64,000 bases of DNA. Origin: Methylohalomonas lacus (lineage in GTDB: Bacteria; Pseudomonadota; Gammaproteobacteria; Methylohalomonadales; Methylohalomonadaceae). Shown here piece by piece: positions 45,311-54,270 of the stretch (within the stretch, counting starts at the first letter, position 1; each line of letters starts with the position of its first letter). The DNA lies in contig NZ_JANUCT010000016.1 of assembly GCF_024808875.1 (NCBI RefSeq), positions 1 through 64,000 of the forward strand. Direction: 5' to 3'. The position numbers and the translations under genes are program-made. The notes beneath the pieces were generated by a model. The model searched no databases. It had not been told where the DNA came from and was given only the letters and a program-made list of their open reading frames with translations.

Positions 45311-47512
45311 ATGCAATCGAGCCAGCGTTACCTGCACATTGCGGTGGCGACACCGCTGCGCCGCACGTTCAGTTACCTGCCACCAACCGGCATCGCCGAC
45401 GAACAGCTGCAACCCGGACAGCGGCTGTGGGTTCCATTCGGTCGCCAGCGCCGGGTCGGCATGCTGCTTGGACTCAGTGACCACACCGACGTCGCCGCCG
45501 CCAAACTGAAACCCGTCCAGGGTCTGATCGACGACACGCCGCTGTTCACCGGCGCCCAGCTCGATCTGCTGAAGTGGGCGAGCGATTACTACCAGCATCC
45601 CATCGGCGAGGTCATTGCCACCTGCCTGCCGGCGGAACTGCGCCACGGCAAGGCCGCGACCATCAGTGCGACCTACGGCTGGCAGTACGCCGCCGGCGAC
45701 CCGGCACGCCGGCCGGACCGGCGCGCACCGCGCCAGGCCGAGCTGCTGGCCTTGTTCGAGCAACAACCGGAAGCCGTGCTTACCGCCAGCGATCTCAGCG
45801 CCGCCGGCCACGACAACTGCCACGGTCCGCTCAGGGCACTGGCCGAGCGCGGCTGGATCCGGCGCGCGCGCGTTGACGCGCCGCAAGCGGCGCCGGCCGA
45901 ACTGGAAACGCCGCTGCCGCTGAACGCTGCACAACAGGTGGCACTGGAGGCGATCAGCGCGTCGCTGGGCGGCTACCGGACACACCTGCTCGACGGCGTA
46001 ACCGGCAGCGGCAAGACCGAAGTCTACCTGCAGTCGGTGGCCGAAGTGCTGGCACGCGGCCAGCAGGCGCTGATCCTGTTGCCCGAGATCGGCCTGACAC
46101 CGCAGCTGGTGCGCCGTTTCGAGCGCCGCTTCGGCACACGGCTGGGCGTGCTGCACTCCGGCCTGACCGATAGCGACCGCGCCAATACCTGGCTGCGCGC
46201 GCGTGCCGGCGAAGTCGATGTCGTGCTCGGCACGCGTTCGGCGGTATGGACGCCGCTGGCCCACCCCGGTCTGATCATCGTCGACGAAGAGCACGATCTC
46301 TCCTACAAGCAGCAGGACGGTTTCCGTTATCACGCCCGCGACGTCGCCATCATGCGCGGTCACCGCGAATCGCTGCCGGTCGTGCTGGGTTCGGCGACGC
46401 CGGCGCTGGAATCACTGCACAATGCCGACCAGGATCGCTACACCCACCTGTCACTGCCGCAGCGCGCCGGCAGTGCGCGCTCACCCGCCGTGCATGTGCT
46501 CGACATTCGCCAGAGCCACATGCACGGCGCCATCGCCGATCGCTTCATGAACATGCTGCGTGACAACCTCGCCGCCGGTCGCCAGTCATTGCTGTTTCTC
46601 AACCGCCGCGGCTACGCCCCGGTGGTCATGTGTCACGACTGCGGCTGGAAAGCCGAGTGCCGGCGTTGCGAAACGACCATGACCTACCACCACGGCCGCG
46701 CGCGGCTGGCCTGCCATCACTGCGGCCGCGAGCAGCCGCGGCCGTCAACCTGTCCCGACTGCCAGGGGACGCTGATCGAGGTCGGTCACGGCACCGAACG
46801 GCTGGAAGAAACGCTGGCCAAACAGCTGCCGGACGCACGCATCATCCGCATCGACCGCGACAGCACGCGCGGCCGTGGCAATCTCGAAGCGCTGCTCGAA
46901 TCCGCCCACGGCGGCGCTGCCGACATCCTCGTCGGCACGCAGATGCTGGCCAAGGGCCATCATTTCCCGGGCGTGTCGCTGGTCGGCATCCTCGAGGCCG
47001 ACGGCGGCCTGTTCAGCAGTGACTTCCGCGCGCTGGAACACCTGGCACAGCTGATCGTTCAGGTCAGTGGCCGCGCCGGCCGCGCCGAACATCCGGGCGA
47101 GGTTGTCATCCAGACACATCATCCCGAGCACGCGCTGCTGCGCACACTGACCGAGCACGGCTACGGTGCGTTTGCCCAGGCGGCTTTGCGCGAACGTGAA
47201 CAGCTCGAACTACCGCCGTACAGTTACCTGGCACTGCTACGCGCCGAAGCCAAGCAACTACAACACGTCAGCCAGTTTCTCGAGCAGGCACGCGACTGCC
47301 TGCCACGGCAGGCCGAGGTTTACGCCCTCGGACCGGTGCCGGCACCACGGCCGCGGCGCGCCGGATTTCAGCGCCAGCAACTACTGCTACAGGCCGGCGA
47401 TCGAACACACCTGCGCCGCATCCTTGGCAACTGGCTGCAGGATGTCGAACAACTCACGAGCAGCAAAAAGGTACGCTGGTCGATCGACGTCGATCCGCAG
47501 GAGCTCGGATGA
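45311..47512 (+). CDS. priA: Primosomal replication restart helicase PriA
   Basis: 3'-to-5' superfamily 2 helicase that reloads the replisome at stalled forks. The 733 residues include the N-terminal 3'-DNA-binding domain, Walker A GVTGSGKTEVYL, motif II DEEHD, the zinc cluster cysteines (CHDCGWKAECRRC, then CHHCG and CPDC) and the helicase C domain with GRAGRAEHPGEV. The size agrees with E. coli PriA (732). A heptad hairpin begins 8 bases after the stop. Confidence 0.97.
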   Translation: MQSSQRYLHIAVATPLRRTFSYLPPTGIADEQLQPGQRLWVPFGRQRRVGMLLGLSDHTDVAAAKLKPVQGLIDDTPLFTGAQLDLLKWASDYYQHPIGEVIATCLPAELRHGKAATISATYGWQYAAGDPARRPDRRAPRQAELLALFEQQPEAVLTASDLSAAGHDNCHGPLRALAERGWIRRARVDAPQAAPAELETPLPLNAAQQVALEAISASLGGYRTHLLDGVTGSGKTEVYLQSVAEVLARGQQALILLPEIGLTPQLVRRFERRFGTRLGVLHSGLTDSDRANTWLRARAGEVDVVLGTRSAVWTPLAHPGLIIVDEEHDLSYKQQDGFRYHARDVAIMRGHRESLPVVLGSATPALESLHNADQDRYTHLSLPQRAGSARSPAVHVLDIRQSHMHGAIADRFMNMLRDNLAAGRQSLLFLNRRGYAPVVMCHDCGWKAECRRCETTMTYHHGRARLACHHCGREQPRPSTCPDCQGTLIEVGHGTERLEETLAKQLPDARIIRIDRDSTRGRGNLEALLESAHGGAADILVGTQMLAKGHHFPGVSLVGILEADGGLFSSDFRALEHLAQLIVQVSGRAGRAEHPGEVVIQTHHPEHALLRTLTEHGYGAFAQAALREREQLELPPYSYLALLRAEAKQLQHVSQFLEQARDCLPRQAEVYALGPVPAPRPRRAGFQRQQLLLQAGDRTHLRRILGNWLQDVEQLTSSKKVRWSIDVDPQELG

Positions 47513-47520
47513 TTGATAAA

Positions 47521-47669
47521 CGTTCCTCGTCACTCGTCGCTCGTTCCTCGTAAAAACGCGGACAAGCGACGTCCTTGCTGTGATAACTGCCCCTGGCCCG
47601 GAGACGAATCTTCCACGGGAACTATTCTGCCCCGAACCTAATATCGAGGCACGAGGAACGAGGAACGAG
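47521..47669. repeat. Inverted heptad repeat between priA and argS
   Basis: The left arm (47521-47551) is CGTNNCT repeated with NN = TC, CA, CG, TC, then CGT. The right arm (47645-47669) is the inverted form, AGGNACG units. The 93-base spacer is unique and GC-rich. This is the same heptad family as the block at 27691-27780. It starts just after the priA stop and ends about 48 bases before the argS ATG. Confidence 0.72.
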
Positions 47670-47716
47670 TTAGACCTTCTCGCTCCCACGGCAAGAGAGT
47701 ATGATTGCGCCTTTTT

Positions 47717-49402
47717 ATGAAACAGCATATCAATCAACTCGTGACCCAGGCGCTGGAACGGCTGGCTGCTGGCGGCAGCCTGACTTTGCCTGCCGATCTG
47801 ACGGTGCAGATCGAGCGTACGCGCACACGCGAACACGGTGACTTCGCCAGCAATGCGGCCATGATCCTGGCCAAGCCGGCCGGCATGAAACCACGCGACC
47901 TGGCCGCGCAAATCGTCGAACAGCTACCGACCTCGGAGCAGGTCGCACGGGTCGAAATCGCCGGGCCCGGTTTCATCAATTTCTTTCTGACGCCGGCCGC
48001 CTACCAGGCGCTGGTGCCACTCATCATCGAATCCGGCGCCGCCTACGGCCGCTCGGATCAGTACCGCGATACACCGGTGATGGTCGAGTTCGTCTCCGCC
48101 AACCCGACCGGCCCCTTGCATATCGGCCACGGCCGCGGCGCCGCCGTCGGCGACTGCCTATGCCGGCTGCTGGCGGCCAATGGCTACCCGGTGACGCGCG
48201 AGTTTTATTACAACGACGCCGGCCAGCAGATCAACAACCTGGCCCTGTCGGTACAAGCCCGCGCCCGTGGTGTGACACCGGACGATCCTGACTGGCCCGC
48301 CGATGGCTATCGTGGCGAATACATCAGCGACGTCGCCCGCGCCTACATGCAGGGCGAGAGCGTGCACGCCGAGGACCGCGACATTAGCGCTGCCGCCGAT
48401 GCCGAAGATCTTGAGGCCATTCGCGCGTTCGCTGTCGCCTATTTGCGGCGCGAGCAGGATGCCGACCTGAAGGCGTTCGCCGTGCACTTCGACAACTACT
48501 ATCTGGAATCATCGCTGTACGACGACGGCCGGGTTGAACAGACGGTCGCGCAACTGATCGCCAGCGGCCACACCTACGAGCAGGACGACGCGCTGTGGCT
48601 GCGCACCACTGACTTTGGCGACGACAAGGACCGCGTCATGCGCAAGTCCGACGGCAGTTATACCTATTTCCTGCCGGACGTGGCCTATCACGTCTACAAG
48701 TGGCAGCGTGGTTTCAGACGCGTAATCAACGAGCAGGGCGCCGATCATCACTCCACTATCACCCGGGTGCGCGCCGGTCTGCAGGCATTGGACATCGGTA
48801 TTCCGGAACACTGGCCGGAATACGTGCTGCATCAGATGGTCACGGTCATGCGCAGCGGCGAGGAAGTCAAAATATCCAAGCGCGCCGGTTCCTATGTAAC
48901 GCTGCGCGATTTGATCGACGAAGTCGGCTGTGACGCCACGCGCTATTTTCTGGTGGCACGCAAGTCCGACTCGCAACTGACCTTCGATATCGATCTGGCC
49001 AAGTCGCAATCCAACGACAACCCGGTCTACTACATCCAGTATGCCCACGCGCGCATCTGCAGCGTCTTCCGGCAGCTGGCCGAGCGCGAGCTGGCGTATG
49101 ACCAGACGCGTGGACTGGCTGCCGTTGAGCGCCTCGACAGCGCCGAGGAACAGACTCTGCTAGTCAGCCTGTCGCGTTACCCCGAGGTCATCGAGGCGGC
49201 CGCCAACACGCTGGAACCGCATCTGCTTGCCTATTATCTACGTGACCTGGCGGGTGAGTTTCATGTTTACTATAACTCGCAGCAGTTCCTGGTCGACGAC
49301 GCGTCGCTGCGCGATGCCCGCCTGAGCCTGGCCAGTGCGGTACGTCAGGTACTCGGCAACGGTCTGGAACTGTTGGGCGTCTCAGCCCCGGAAAGCATGT
49401 AA
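47717..49402 (+). CDS. argS: Arginyl-tRNA synthetase
   Basis: Class I synthetase that charges tRNA-Arg. The HIGH motif appears in [13 protein letters not shown], the KMSK-equivalent is VKISKRAG, as usual for the bacterial ArgRS subgroup, and the N-terminal Add-1 and C-terminal DALR domains are in place. I start at ATG (MKQHINQLV) rather than the TTG 12 bases earlier. No Shine-Dalgarno is visible, but a TATGAT box lies only 13 bases upstream, so a very short leader is possible. Confidence 0.96.
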   Translation: MKQHINQLVTQALERLAAGGSLTLPADLTVQIERTRTREHGDFASNAAMILAKPAGMKPRDLAAQIVEQLPTSEQVARVEIAGPGFINFFLTPAAYQALVPLIIESGAAYGRSDQYRDTPVMVEFVSANPTGPLHIGHGRGAAVGDCLCRLLAANGYPVTREFYYNDAGQQINNLALSVQARARGVTPDDPDWPADGYRGEYISDVARAYMQGESVHAEDRDISAAADAEDLEAIRAFAVAYLRREQDADLKAFAVHFDNYYLESSLYDDGRVEQTVAQLIASGHTYEQDDALWLRTTDFGDDKDRVMRKSDGSYTYFLPDVAYHVYKWQRGFRRVINEQGADHHSTITRVRAGLQALDIGIPEHWPEYVLHQMVTVMRSGEEVKISKRAGSYVTLRDLIDEVGCDATRYFLVARKSDSQLTFDIDLAKSQSNDNPVYYIQYAHARICSVFRQLAERELAYDQTRGLAAVERLDSAEEQTLLVSLSRYPEVIEAAANTLEPHLLAYYLRDLAGEFHVYYNSQQFLVDDASLRDARLSLASAVRQVLGNGLELLGVSAPESM

Positions 49403-50053
49403 ATGGCACGTGATTACAAAAACCGCTCGAGTCGCAAGAACGGCGGCAGCCGCGTTGCCGGCCTGGTGACATTTATCGCCGGCCTGGTCACCGGTCTATG
49501 CGTGGCGATCGGCTTCGTGCTGGTCAAAGGCCTGCCCGATTTGCTGTCGACAAACGACAAGCAGCAACCCGTGGTAATAACCACGGCACCCGGCAAGGAC
49601 GAGCGCCAGAAAGGCACGGAACAATCCTCGGAACAGGCTGCGAAAAAGACCGCCGACAGTGCGCCGCCGTCACCCCGGTTCGACTTCTACACCATCCTGC
49701 CGGAAATGGAAGTCAGCGTACCGGAATGGGAAAGCGAAACCAGTGAACGCGGCGGCGACGAAAACACCGCCGCCGAAACCGGTCCCGTCAGCAGCCCGGA
49801 TGAGGCAGAAAGCTACATCCTGCAGATCGGCTCCTTCCGCGAGCCGGACGAAGCCGAGCGCGTCAAGGCCCAGCTCGCCATGCTGGGCATCACCACCGAG
49901 GTCCAGCGGGTGGTCATCGATGGCGGCGATGTCTGGCACCGTGTTCGTGCCGGCCCTTACGACAAGGCTGACGAACTCAAGCAGACGCGCCAGCGCCTTA
50001 TCGAAAACGATATTGATTTCATGCTGCTACGGCTGAAACAGGACACCGGCTGA
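49403..50053 (+). CDS. SPOR-domain, FtsN-like membrane protein
   Basis: Bitopic inner-membrane protein whose C-terminal SPOR domain binds denuded septal peptidoglycan. A basic cytoplasmic start (RDYKNRSSRKNGG) precedes one membrane helix (about 20-45), a low-complexity periplasmic linker and the SPOR domain (about 130-210: SYILQIGSFREPDEAERVK through WHRVRAGPY). It follows argS with no gap. It is a plausible FtsN or a paralogue; the short size (216) leaves the choice open. Confidence 0.9.
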   Translation: MARDYKNRSSRKNGGSRVAGLVTFIAGLVTGLCVAIGFVLVKGLPDLLSTNDKQQPVVITTAPGKDERQKGTEQSSEQAAKKTADSAPPSPRFDFYTILPEMEVSVPEWESETSERGGDENTAAETGPVSSPDEAESYILQIGSFREPDEAERVKAQLAMLGITTEVQRVVIDGGDVWHRVRAGPYDKADELKQTRQRLIENDIDFMLLRLKQDTG

Positions 50054-50061
50054 AGCGGGCA

Positions 50062-50087
50062 GGTAGCCGGGCCTCTCCCGGCGTACC
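50062..50087. terminator. Hairpin between the SPOR gene and tRNA-Gly
   Basis: GGTAGCCGGG and CCCGGCGTACC pair with one bulged G around the loop CCTCT, between the convergent SPOR gene and tRNA-Gly. There is no T-run on either side, so it is a candidate bidirectional terminator only. Confidence 0.4.
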
Positions 50088-50114
50088 GAATACACCGCCT
50101 GGCACAAGCTTGAC

Positions 50115-50188
50115 TGGAGCGGGTGATGGGAATCGAACCCACATTAAAGGCTTGGGAAGCCTCCGTTCTACCATTGAACTACACCCGC
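50115..50188 (-). tRNA. tRNA-Gly (anticodon CCC)
   Basis: A 74-base cloverleaf on the minus strand: acceptor GCGGGTG/CACCCGC with discriminator T and encoded CCA, D-arm TAGTTCAATGGTAGA, anticodon stem-loop GAGGC-TTCCCAA-GCCTT with CCC in the anticodon position, and T-loop GGTTCGATTCC. It reads GGG codons. Confidence 0.95.
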
Positions 50189-50204
50189 GGCGTTTCGACA
50201 CCTG

Positions 50205-50210
50205 ATTATA
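50205..50210 (-). promoter_or_regulatory. -10 box of tRNA-Gly
   Basis: A perfect TATAAT on the minus strand, about 17 bases before the mature tRNA 5' end. The -35 is poorly conserved. The predicted transcript start is near 50198. Confidence 0.5.
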
Positions 50211-50237
50211 CCTGTTCATGTGTCTGTGCACAGGACC

Positions 50238-50253
50238 TGTGAACCGGGTCACA
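50238..50253. promoter_or_regulatory. CRP/Vfr-type binding site (TGTGA-N6-TCACA)
   Basis: TGTGA-ACCGGG-TCACA is a perfect match to the palindromic consensus of cAMP receptor protein and the related Vfr; the symmetry extends one base further on each side plus a C/G pair. A TAATAT/TATAGT box at 50305-50313 would put the site about 71-74 bases upstream of transcription start for the receiver gene, a spacing used by class I CRP promoters. It also lies upstream of tRNA-Gly on the other strand. The link to either gene is inference. Confidence 0.6.
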
Positions 50254-50304
50254 GGACGTCACCCGGGCAGGCGCCGAGATGCTGGCGACGTCGTTGAATT
50301 AAGC

Positions 50305-50313
50305 TAATATAGT
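50305..50313 (+). promoter_or_regulatory. Candidate -10 region of the receiver/metallo-hydrolase operon
   Basis: The overlapping hexamers TAATAT (50305-50310) and TATAGT (50308-50313) lie in the only AT-rich part of the gap. No good -35 is found 16-18 bases upstream, as expected for an activator-dependent promoter. The leader would be about 135 bases. Confidence 0.4.
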
Positions 50314-50451
50314 TGCTTCTTTGGGGGGAAGCACACCGGAGCCTGACGGCGCCGGTGATGTGTATCAATTATCGTATTCAATAGCAGGCTGTTCGATCGG
50401 GCTTGATGCCCGGTCTATGCAACGGGAACTACGGAACTGGATAACACCGGC

Positions 50452-50826
50452 ATGAATCGCTCGAATCCCGTCGTGGTTGTGGTCGATGACAGTCCATCGG
50501 TCAAGTCGCTGTTCGAGCACAGTACCGCTAGTCTGGGCGTCGAGTTGAAAACGTTCAGCTCGGCCGCCAGTTCGCTGGCCTATCTGAACAGTCAGAAACC
50601 GGCCCTGCTGTTTCTCAACATCATCATGCCGGACAAGGATGGCCTGACTTTCCTGCGTGAACTGCGCGGTAATCCACTGCATGAAGATACTGCGGTGATT
50701 ATGATAAGCTCCAAGGATTACGCGCAGGATCGTCATGCCGCGTGGGAGCTAGGCGCACTGGAGTTCATATCCAAACCCATGCCCATGCAGGCGATTACTG
50801 AAGCCGTCAAAAAACATATCAGCTAA
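50452..50826 (+). CDS. Single-domain receiver protein lacking the phospho-acceptor Asp
   Basis: A 124-residue CheY-like protein. The acidic pair Asp12-Asp13 (VVDDSPSV), the Ser of MISS (86-87) and Lys108 in ISKP are all present, but the residue that should be the phosphorylated Asp is Asn56 (LLFLNIIMPDKDG). It therefore cannot be phosphorylated in the normal way and is best called a pseudo-receiver. It has no output domain. The next gene starts 21 bases later in the same direction, so the two are likely co-expressed. Confidence 0.9.
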   Translation: MNRSNPVVVVVDDSPSVKSLFEHSTASLGVELKTFSSAASSLAYLNSQKPALLFLNIIMPDKDGLTFLRELRGNPLHEDTAVIMISSKDYAQDRHAAWELGALEFISKPMPMQAITEAVKKHIS

Positions 50827-50847
50827 CCACGCAAGCCGACTGATCAG

Positions 50848-51759
50848 ATGAGCGAAGCCTATCTGCGTTTCTGGGGGGTACGCGGTTCGTACTCGGCCCC
50901 GTTTGCGTCGCATCTTGATGTCGGCGGCAATACATCCTGTGTTGAAATTCGTGCCGATGGCCACCTGCTGGTGTGTGATGCCGGCACCGGCATCATTCCC
51001 TTTGGCCAGCATTTAATGCAACAGGACGGCATTCGCGAAATGCTGGTCATCCTCACGCACTACCACTGGGATCACGTCTGTGGCCTGCCGTTTTTTCTGC
51101 CAGCCTTTGCCGAGGACTGGCGACTGAATTTCTTTGGTCCCGGTCAGAATGCCGGCGAGATCGAACGCCATGTATCAGCACAAATGCGGGCGCCCTATTT
51201 TCCGGTCAGCACCGACACCTGGCACGCCGCAGTGGATTACCTGCAACCGCCCGGCGGCAACCTGGAACACGGTCCCTTCCGGATCAGCTACCAGAACGTC
51301 CATCACCCGGGTATAACCTACGGCTATCGGATCAATCTCAATGGCAAGGTCATCGTTTACATTTCCGATAACGAATGCCTGTTTCTCAACAAGTCCATCG
51401 AACAGCGCTACCAGGAATTCAACAGCGAGGAACAGCGTTTATATGATTCGATGAAACGCGAGGAATACGACTCGGCGCTACAATTCATGCAGGGCGCCGA
51501 CATCCTCATACACGATGCCCAGTACACGCCGGAAGATTACGAGAAAAAACGCGGCTGGGGACATTCGTGCTACATCGACACGGTTAACTCCGCTATCGAC
51601 GCCGGAGTAGGGCAGCTGTACCTGTACCACCACGATCCGAATTACGACGATGAACGCATCAACGCGATTCACCAGGACTGCCTGCGCATCATCGCCGAAC
51701 GCCAGTCAGCGCTGGACTGTCATATAGCACGCGAAGGCCTGACACTGGACCTCGCCTGA
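50848..51759 (+). CDS. Metallo-beta-lactamase-fold hydrolase
   Basis: A 303-residue protein with the metal-binding motif THYHWDHVCG (HxHxDH), an N-terminal RFWGVRGSYSAP that opens the fold, and further ligands in NVHHPG and YISDNE. Layout and start resemble phosphodiesterase-type members such as PhnP and class III cyclic-nucleotide phosphodiesterases more than lactamases. The substrate cannot be told from sequence. It forms a two-gene unit with the pseudo-receiver upstream, which may regulate it by binding. Confidence 0.88.
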   Translation: MSEAYLRFWGVRGSYSAPFASHLDVGGNTSCVEIRADGHLLVCDAGTGIIPFGQHLMQQDGIREMLVILTHYHWDHVCGLPFFLPAFAEDWRLNFFGPGQNAGEIERHVSAQMRAPYFPVSTDTWHAAVDYLQPPGGNLEHGPFRISYQNVHHPGITYGYRINLNGKVIVYISDNECLFLNKSIEQRYQEFNSEEQRLYDSMKREEYDSALQFMQGADILIHDAQYTPEDYEKKRGWGHSCYIDTVNSAIDAGVGQLYLYHHDPNYDDERINAIHQDCLRIIAERQSALDCHIAREGLTLDLA

Positions 51760-51793
51760 AGCCCTTACAGCAACCCGACACCACACCGTCGTC

Positions 51794-51991
51794 ATGCAAA
51801 TACTGGTCAATGGAGAAACCACACCGCTGGCCGATCACAGCAGTCTCGCCGATCTGATTCGCGAACTGGGCCTGAGCGGCCGCCTGGCGGTCGAGGTCAA
51901 CCGAGAGATCGTGCCGCGCAGCCAATTCGAACGACATGTGCTGGAGGAGGGCGATCGCGTCGAGATCGTCAACGCCATCGGCGGCGGCTGA
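51794..51991 (+). CDS. thiS: Sulfur carrier protein ThiS
   Basis: A 65-residue ubiquitin-like protein that carries sulfur as a C-terminal thiocarboxylate for thiazole synthesis. It starts MQILVNGE and ends in the Gly-Gly tail (IGGG), which is adenylated and thiolated. thiG follows 48 bases later. No TPP riboswitch fits in the 34-base gap before it. Confidence 0.93.
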   Translation: MQILVNGETTPLADHSSLADLIRELGLSGRLAVEVNREIVPRSQFERHVLEEGDRVEIVNAIGGG

Positions 51992-52039
51992 CGCCGGGCC
52001 TGTTATAATGCCGTCTTTTTACCGCTATTGCCGTCTACC

Positions 52040-52846
52040 ATGACTGACACCGCCCGCAAACCGGACAACGCCGACGCCCTGATCATCGATGGCCATGCCT
52101 ATCACTCGCGCCTGCTGGTGGGCACCGGCAAGTACCGCGACCTGGAGCAGACCCGACTGGCAATCGAGGCCAGCGGCGCGGCGATCGTGACCGTCGCCAT
52201 CCGCCGCTCCAACATCGGCCAGAATCCCGATGAACCGAACCTGCTCGACGTCATCCCGCCCGAGCGCTACACCATCCTGCCGAACACCGCCGGCTGTTAT
52301 GACGCCGACAGCGCGGTGCGCACCTGCCGGCTGGCGCGCGAACTGCTCGACGGCCACAACCTGGTCAAGCTCGAGGTGCTCGGCGACGAGAAAACCCTGT
52401 ACCCGGACGTCGGTGCCACGCTCGAGGCCGCGGCAACGCTGATCGCCGACGGCTTCCGCGTCATGGTCTATACCAACGACGACCCGATCGTCGCCCGACG
52501 GCTGGAGGAACTCGGCTGCATTGCGGTCATGCCGCTGGCCGCGCCGATCGGCTCGGGGCTCGGCATCCGCAACCCCTACAACATCAAGACCATCATCGAC
52601 AACGCCAATGTCCCGATCCTGGTCGACGCCGGGGTCGGTACCGCCTCCGACGCCGCGATCGCCATGGAAATCGGCTGCGATGGCGTGCTCATGAACACGG
52701 CCATTGCCGAGGCGCGCGACCCGGTGCTCATGGCCGGCGCCATGCGCAAGGCGATCGAGGCCGGCCGCGAAGCCTTTCTCGCCGGCCGCATGCCGCGCCG
52801 CGCCTACGCCAGCGCGTCCTCGCCGATCGACGGCAGTTTTCTGTAA
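52040..52846 (+). CDS. thiG: Thiazole synthase
   Basis: Condenses deoxyxylulose phosphate, dehydroglycine and ThiS-thiocarboxylate to the thiazole of thiamine. The TIM-barrel protein (268 residues) shows [10 protein letters not shown], the loop [15 protein letters not shown], the Schiff-base Lys in LVKLEVLGD and the phosphate-binding [13 protein letters not shown] start at MTDTARKP; a TTG four codons earlier is possible. Confidence 0.96.
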   Translation: MTDTARKPDNADALIIDGHAYHSRLLVGTGKYRDLEQTRLAIEASGAAIVTVAIRRSNIGQNPDEPNLLDVIPPERYTILPNTAGCYDADSAVRTCRLARELLDGHNLVKLEVLGDEKTLYPDVGATLEAAATLIADGFRVMVYTNDDPIVARRLEELGCIAVMPLAAPIGSGLGIRNPYNIKTIIDNANVPILVDAGVGTASDAAIAMEIGCDGVLMNTAIAEARDPVLMAGAMRKAIEAGREAFLAGRMPRRAYASASSPIDGSFL

Positions 52847-52850
52847 CCCC

Positions 52851-53549
52851 GTGAGCGAGTCGCCGAAGCGTCTGATCCGCAGTTTCGTCCGCCGCGAGGG
52901 CCGCATGACCCGAGCCCAGGAGCAGGCATTCGAACGCTTCTGGCCGCACTACGGCGTCGAGTTCAGTTCCATACCGGTCAAGCCGCAGGATCTGTTCGAT
53001 CGCACCGCGCCGCTGACGCTGGACATCGGCCCGGGCATGGGCCTGACTACGGTCAGCCTGGCGGCGGTCCATCCCGAGCGCGACTACCTGGCCGTGGAGG
53101 TTCACCGACCGGGCATCGGCAGCCTGCTGCACCACGCCGGCCGCGCCGGTCTCACGAATCTGCGCGCACTCAGTCACGACGCCGTCGAGGTGATTCATGA
53201 CATGCTGTCGGACGCCAGCCTCGACCAGGTACTCATACTGTTTCCGGATCCGTGGCCGAAGAAACGCCACCATAAAAGACGCCTGCTGAACGCCGAATTC
53301 GCCCGGCTGCTGCGACCGAAGCTGAAGGCCCACGCGCTGGTTTACGTGGCTACCGACTGGCAGGATTATGCTGAGCAGATCCCGTCGCCGTTCGAGGACA
53401 ATGGCTACGTCAACCTGGCCGGTGCCGGGCGGGCATCGCCGCGGCCGCGCTGGCGGCCACTGACCAAGTTCGAACAACGCGGCCTCGGCCGCGGCCATTC
53501 AGTGCGCGATTTCGTTTTCTGTCGCAGCAACAGTGTCGGCACCGGCTAG
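52851..53549 (+). CDS. trmB: tRNA (guanine-N7-)-methyltransferase
   Basis: SAM-dependent enzyme that makes m7G46 in tRNA. The SAM loop is LDIGPGMGLTT and the catalytic/recognition block is LFPDPWPKKRHHKRRL. The start is GTG (SESPKRLIRSF) 5 bases after the thiG stop, which suggests coupling; the frame is open further upstream within thiG but that part is an antisense-like shadow. The last 51 bases overlap the convergent yrfG gene. Confidence 0.95.
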   Translation: MSESPKRLIRSFVRREGRMTRAQEQAFERFWPHYGVEFSSIPVKPQDLFDRTAPLTLDIGPGMGLTTVSLAAVHPERDYLAVEVHRPGIGSLLHHAGRAGLTNLRALSHDAVEVIHDMLSDASLDQVLILFPDPWPKKRHHKRRLLNAEFARLLRPKLKAHALVYVATDWQDYAEQIPSPFEDNGYVNLAGAGRASPRPRWRPLTKFEQRGLGRGHSVRDFVFCRSNSVGTG

Positions 53550-54194
53550 CAGTTCGCGGAAATCCGCCACCGCCGGGAAGTCGGCCGCGGCGCGCGGCGG
53601 CTGACGACTGTCCGGCTGGGCAATCGACAGCAGGTGGGCAATACCGAACGCGCGCGCCGTCATCAGCACCTGGTTGTTGTCATCGATCAGCAGCGTTTGC
53701 GGTGGCGTGAACGGTTGCTGCTGCTGCAACCGTGACCAGAACGCGGCGGCCTCCTTCGGCTCACCGAGCGCATGGGCCGAGACCAGTGCCTCGAAATGCC
53801 GCGCCAGATCGGTGCGCGCCAGCTTGTAATCGAGCACATCGGGATGCGCATTGGTCACCAGTATGCGCCGCTTGCCCATACGGCCGAGCGCCTCCAGAAA
53901 AATTTCCGCATGCGGGCGCAGACCGATGAGATGCTGCAGGTCATCCTTCAGGGACAACACGTCCAGCTCCAGCTCGCGTGACCAGAAGTCGAGACAGTAC
54001 CACGCCAGTGTCCCCTCAAGTTCACGAAACCTCGGCACCAGGATTTCGTGGGCTGCGGCCAGCGGCATGCCACGCTGTTCCGCCCAGCAGGCGGGCAGGT
54101 GTTGCTGCCAGAAATAATTATCGAAGTGCAGATCAAGGAGCGTGCCGTCCATATCGAGCAGCACGGTGTCGACGGCTGACCAGTCAAATGCCAT
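53499..54194 (-). CDS. yrfG: GMP/IMP nucleotidase of the HAD family (YrfG-like)
   Basis: HAD-superfamily 5'-nucleotidase for purine monophosphates. Motif I is LLDMDGTLLDL, motif II ILVTNAHPD, the motif III Lys is in LGEPKEAAAF and motif IV is LLIDDNNQV. AGAGGA precedes the ATG. The tail overlaps trmB by 51 bases on the opposite strand. cysQ lies divergent, which is a familiar association for yrfG. Confidence 0.93.
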   Translation of the reverse strand: MAFDWSAVDTVLLDMDGTLLDLHFDNYFWQQHLPACWAEQRGMPLAAAHEILVPRFRELEGTLAWYCLDFWSRELELDVLSLKDDLQHLIGLRPHAEIFLEALGRMGKRRILVTNAHPDVLDYKLARTDLARHFEALVSAHALGEPKEAAAFWSRLQQQQPFTPPQTLLIDDNNQVLMTARAFGIAHLLSIAQPDSRQPPRAAADFPAVADFRELLAGADTVAATENEIAH

Positions 54195-54250
54195 AAAGAT
54201 CCTCTGGGTCGACTACGGCGATACGTTTCGCCATGCCGCGGCGGGTCGCG

Positions 54251-54256
54251 TACAAT
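54251..54256 (+). promoter_or_regulatory. Candidate -10 box of cysQ
   Basis: TACAAT lies 15 bases before the cysQ ATG, so transcription would start about 8 bases before it, leaving almost no leader. The -35 (TTCGCC at 18-base spacing) is weak. Confidence 0.35.
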
Positions 54257-54270
54257 AATGGCCCTATATT

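Noticed and set aside
51760-51793. Possible TPP riboswitch before thiS
   Set aside because: The gap is only 34 bases and has none of the conserved thi-box core.
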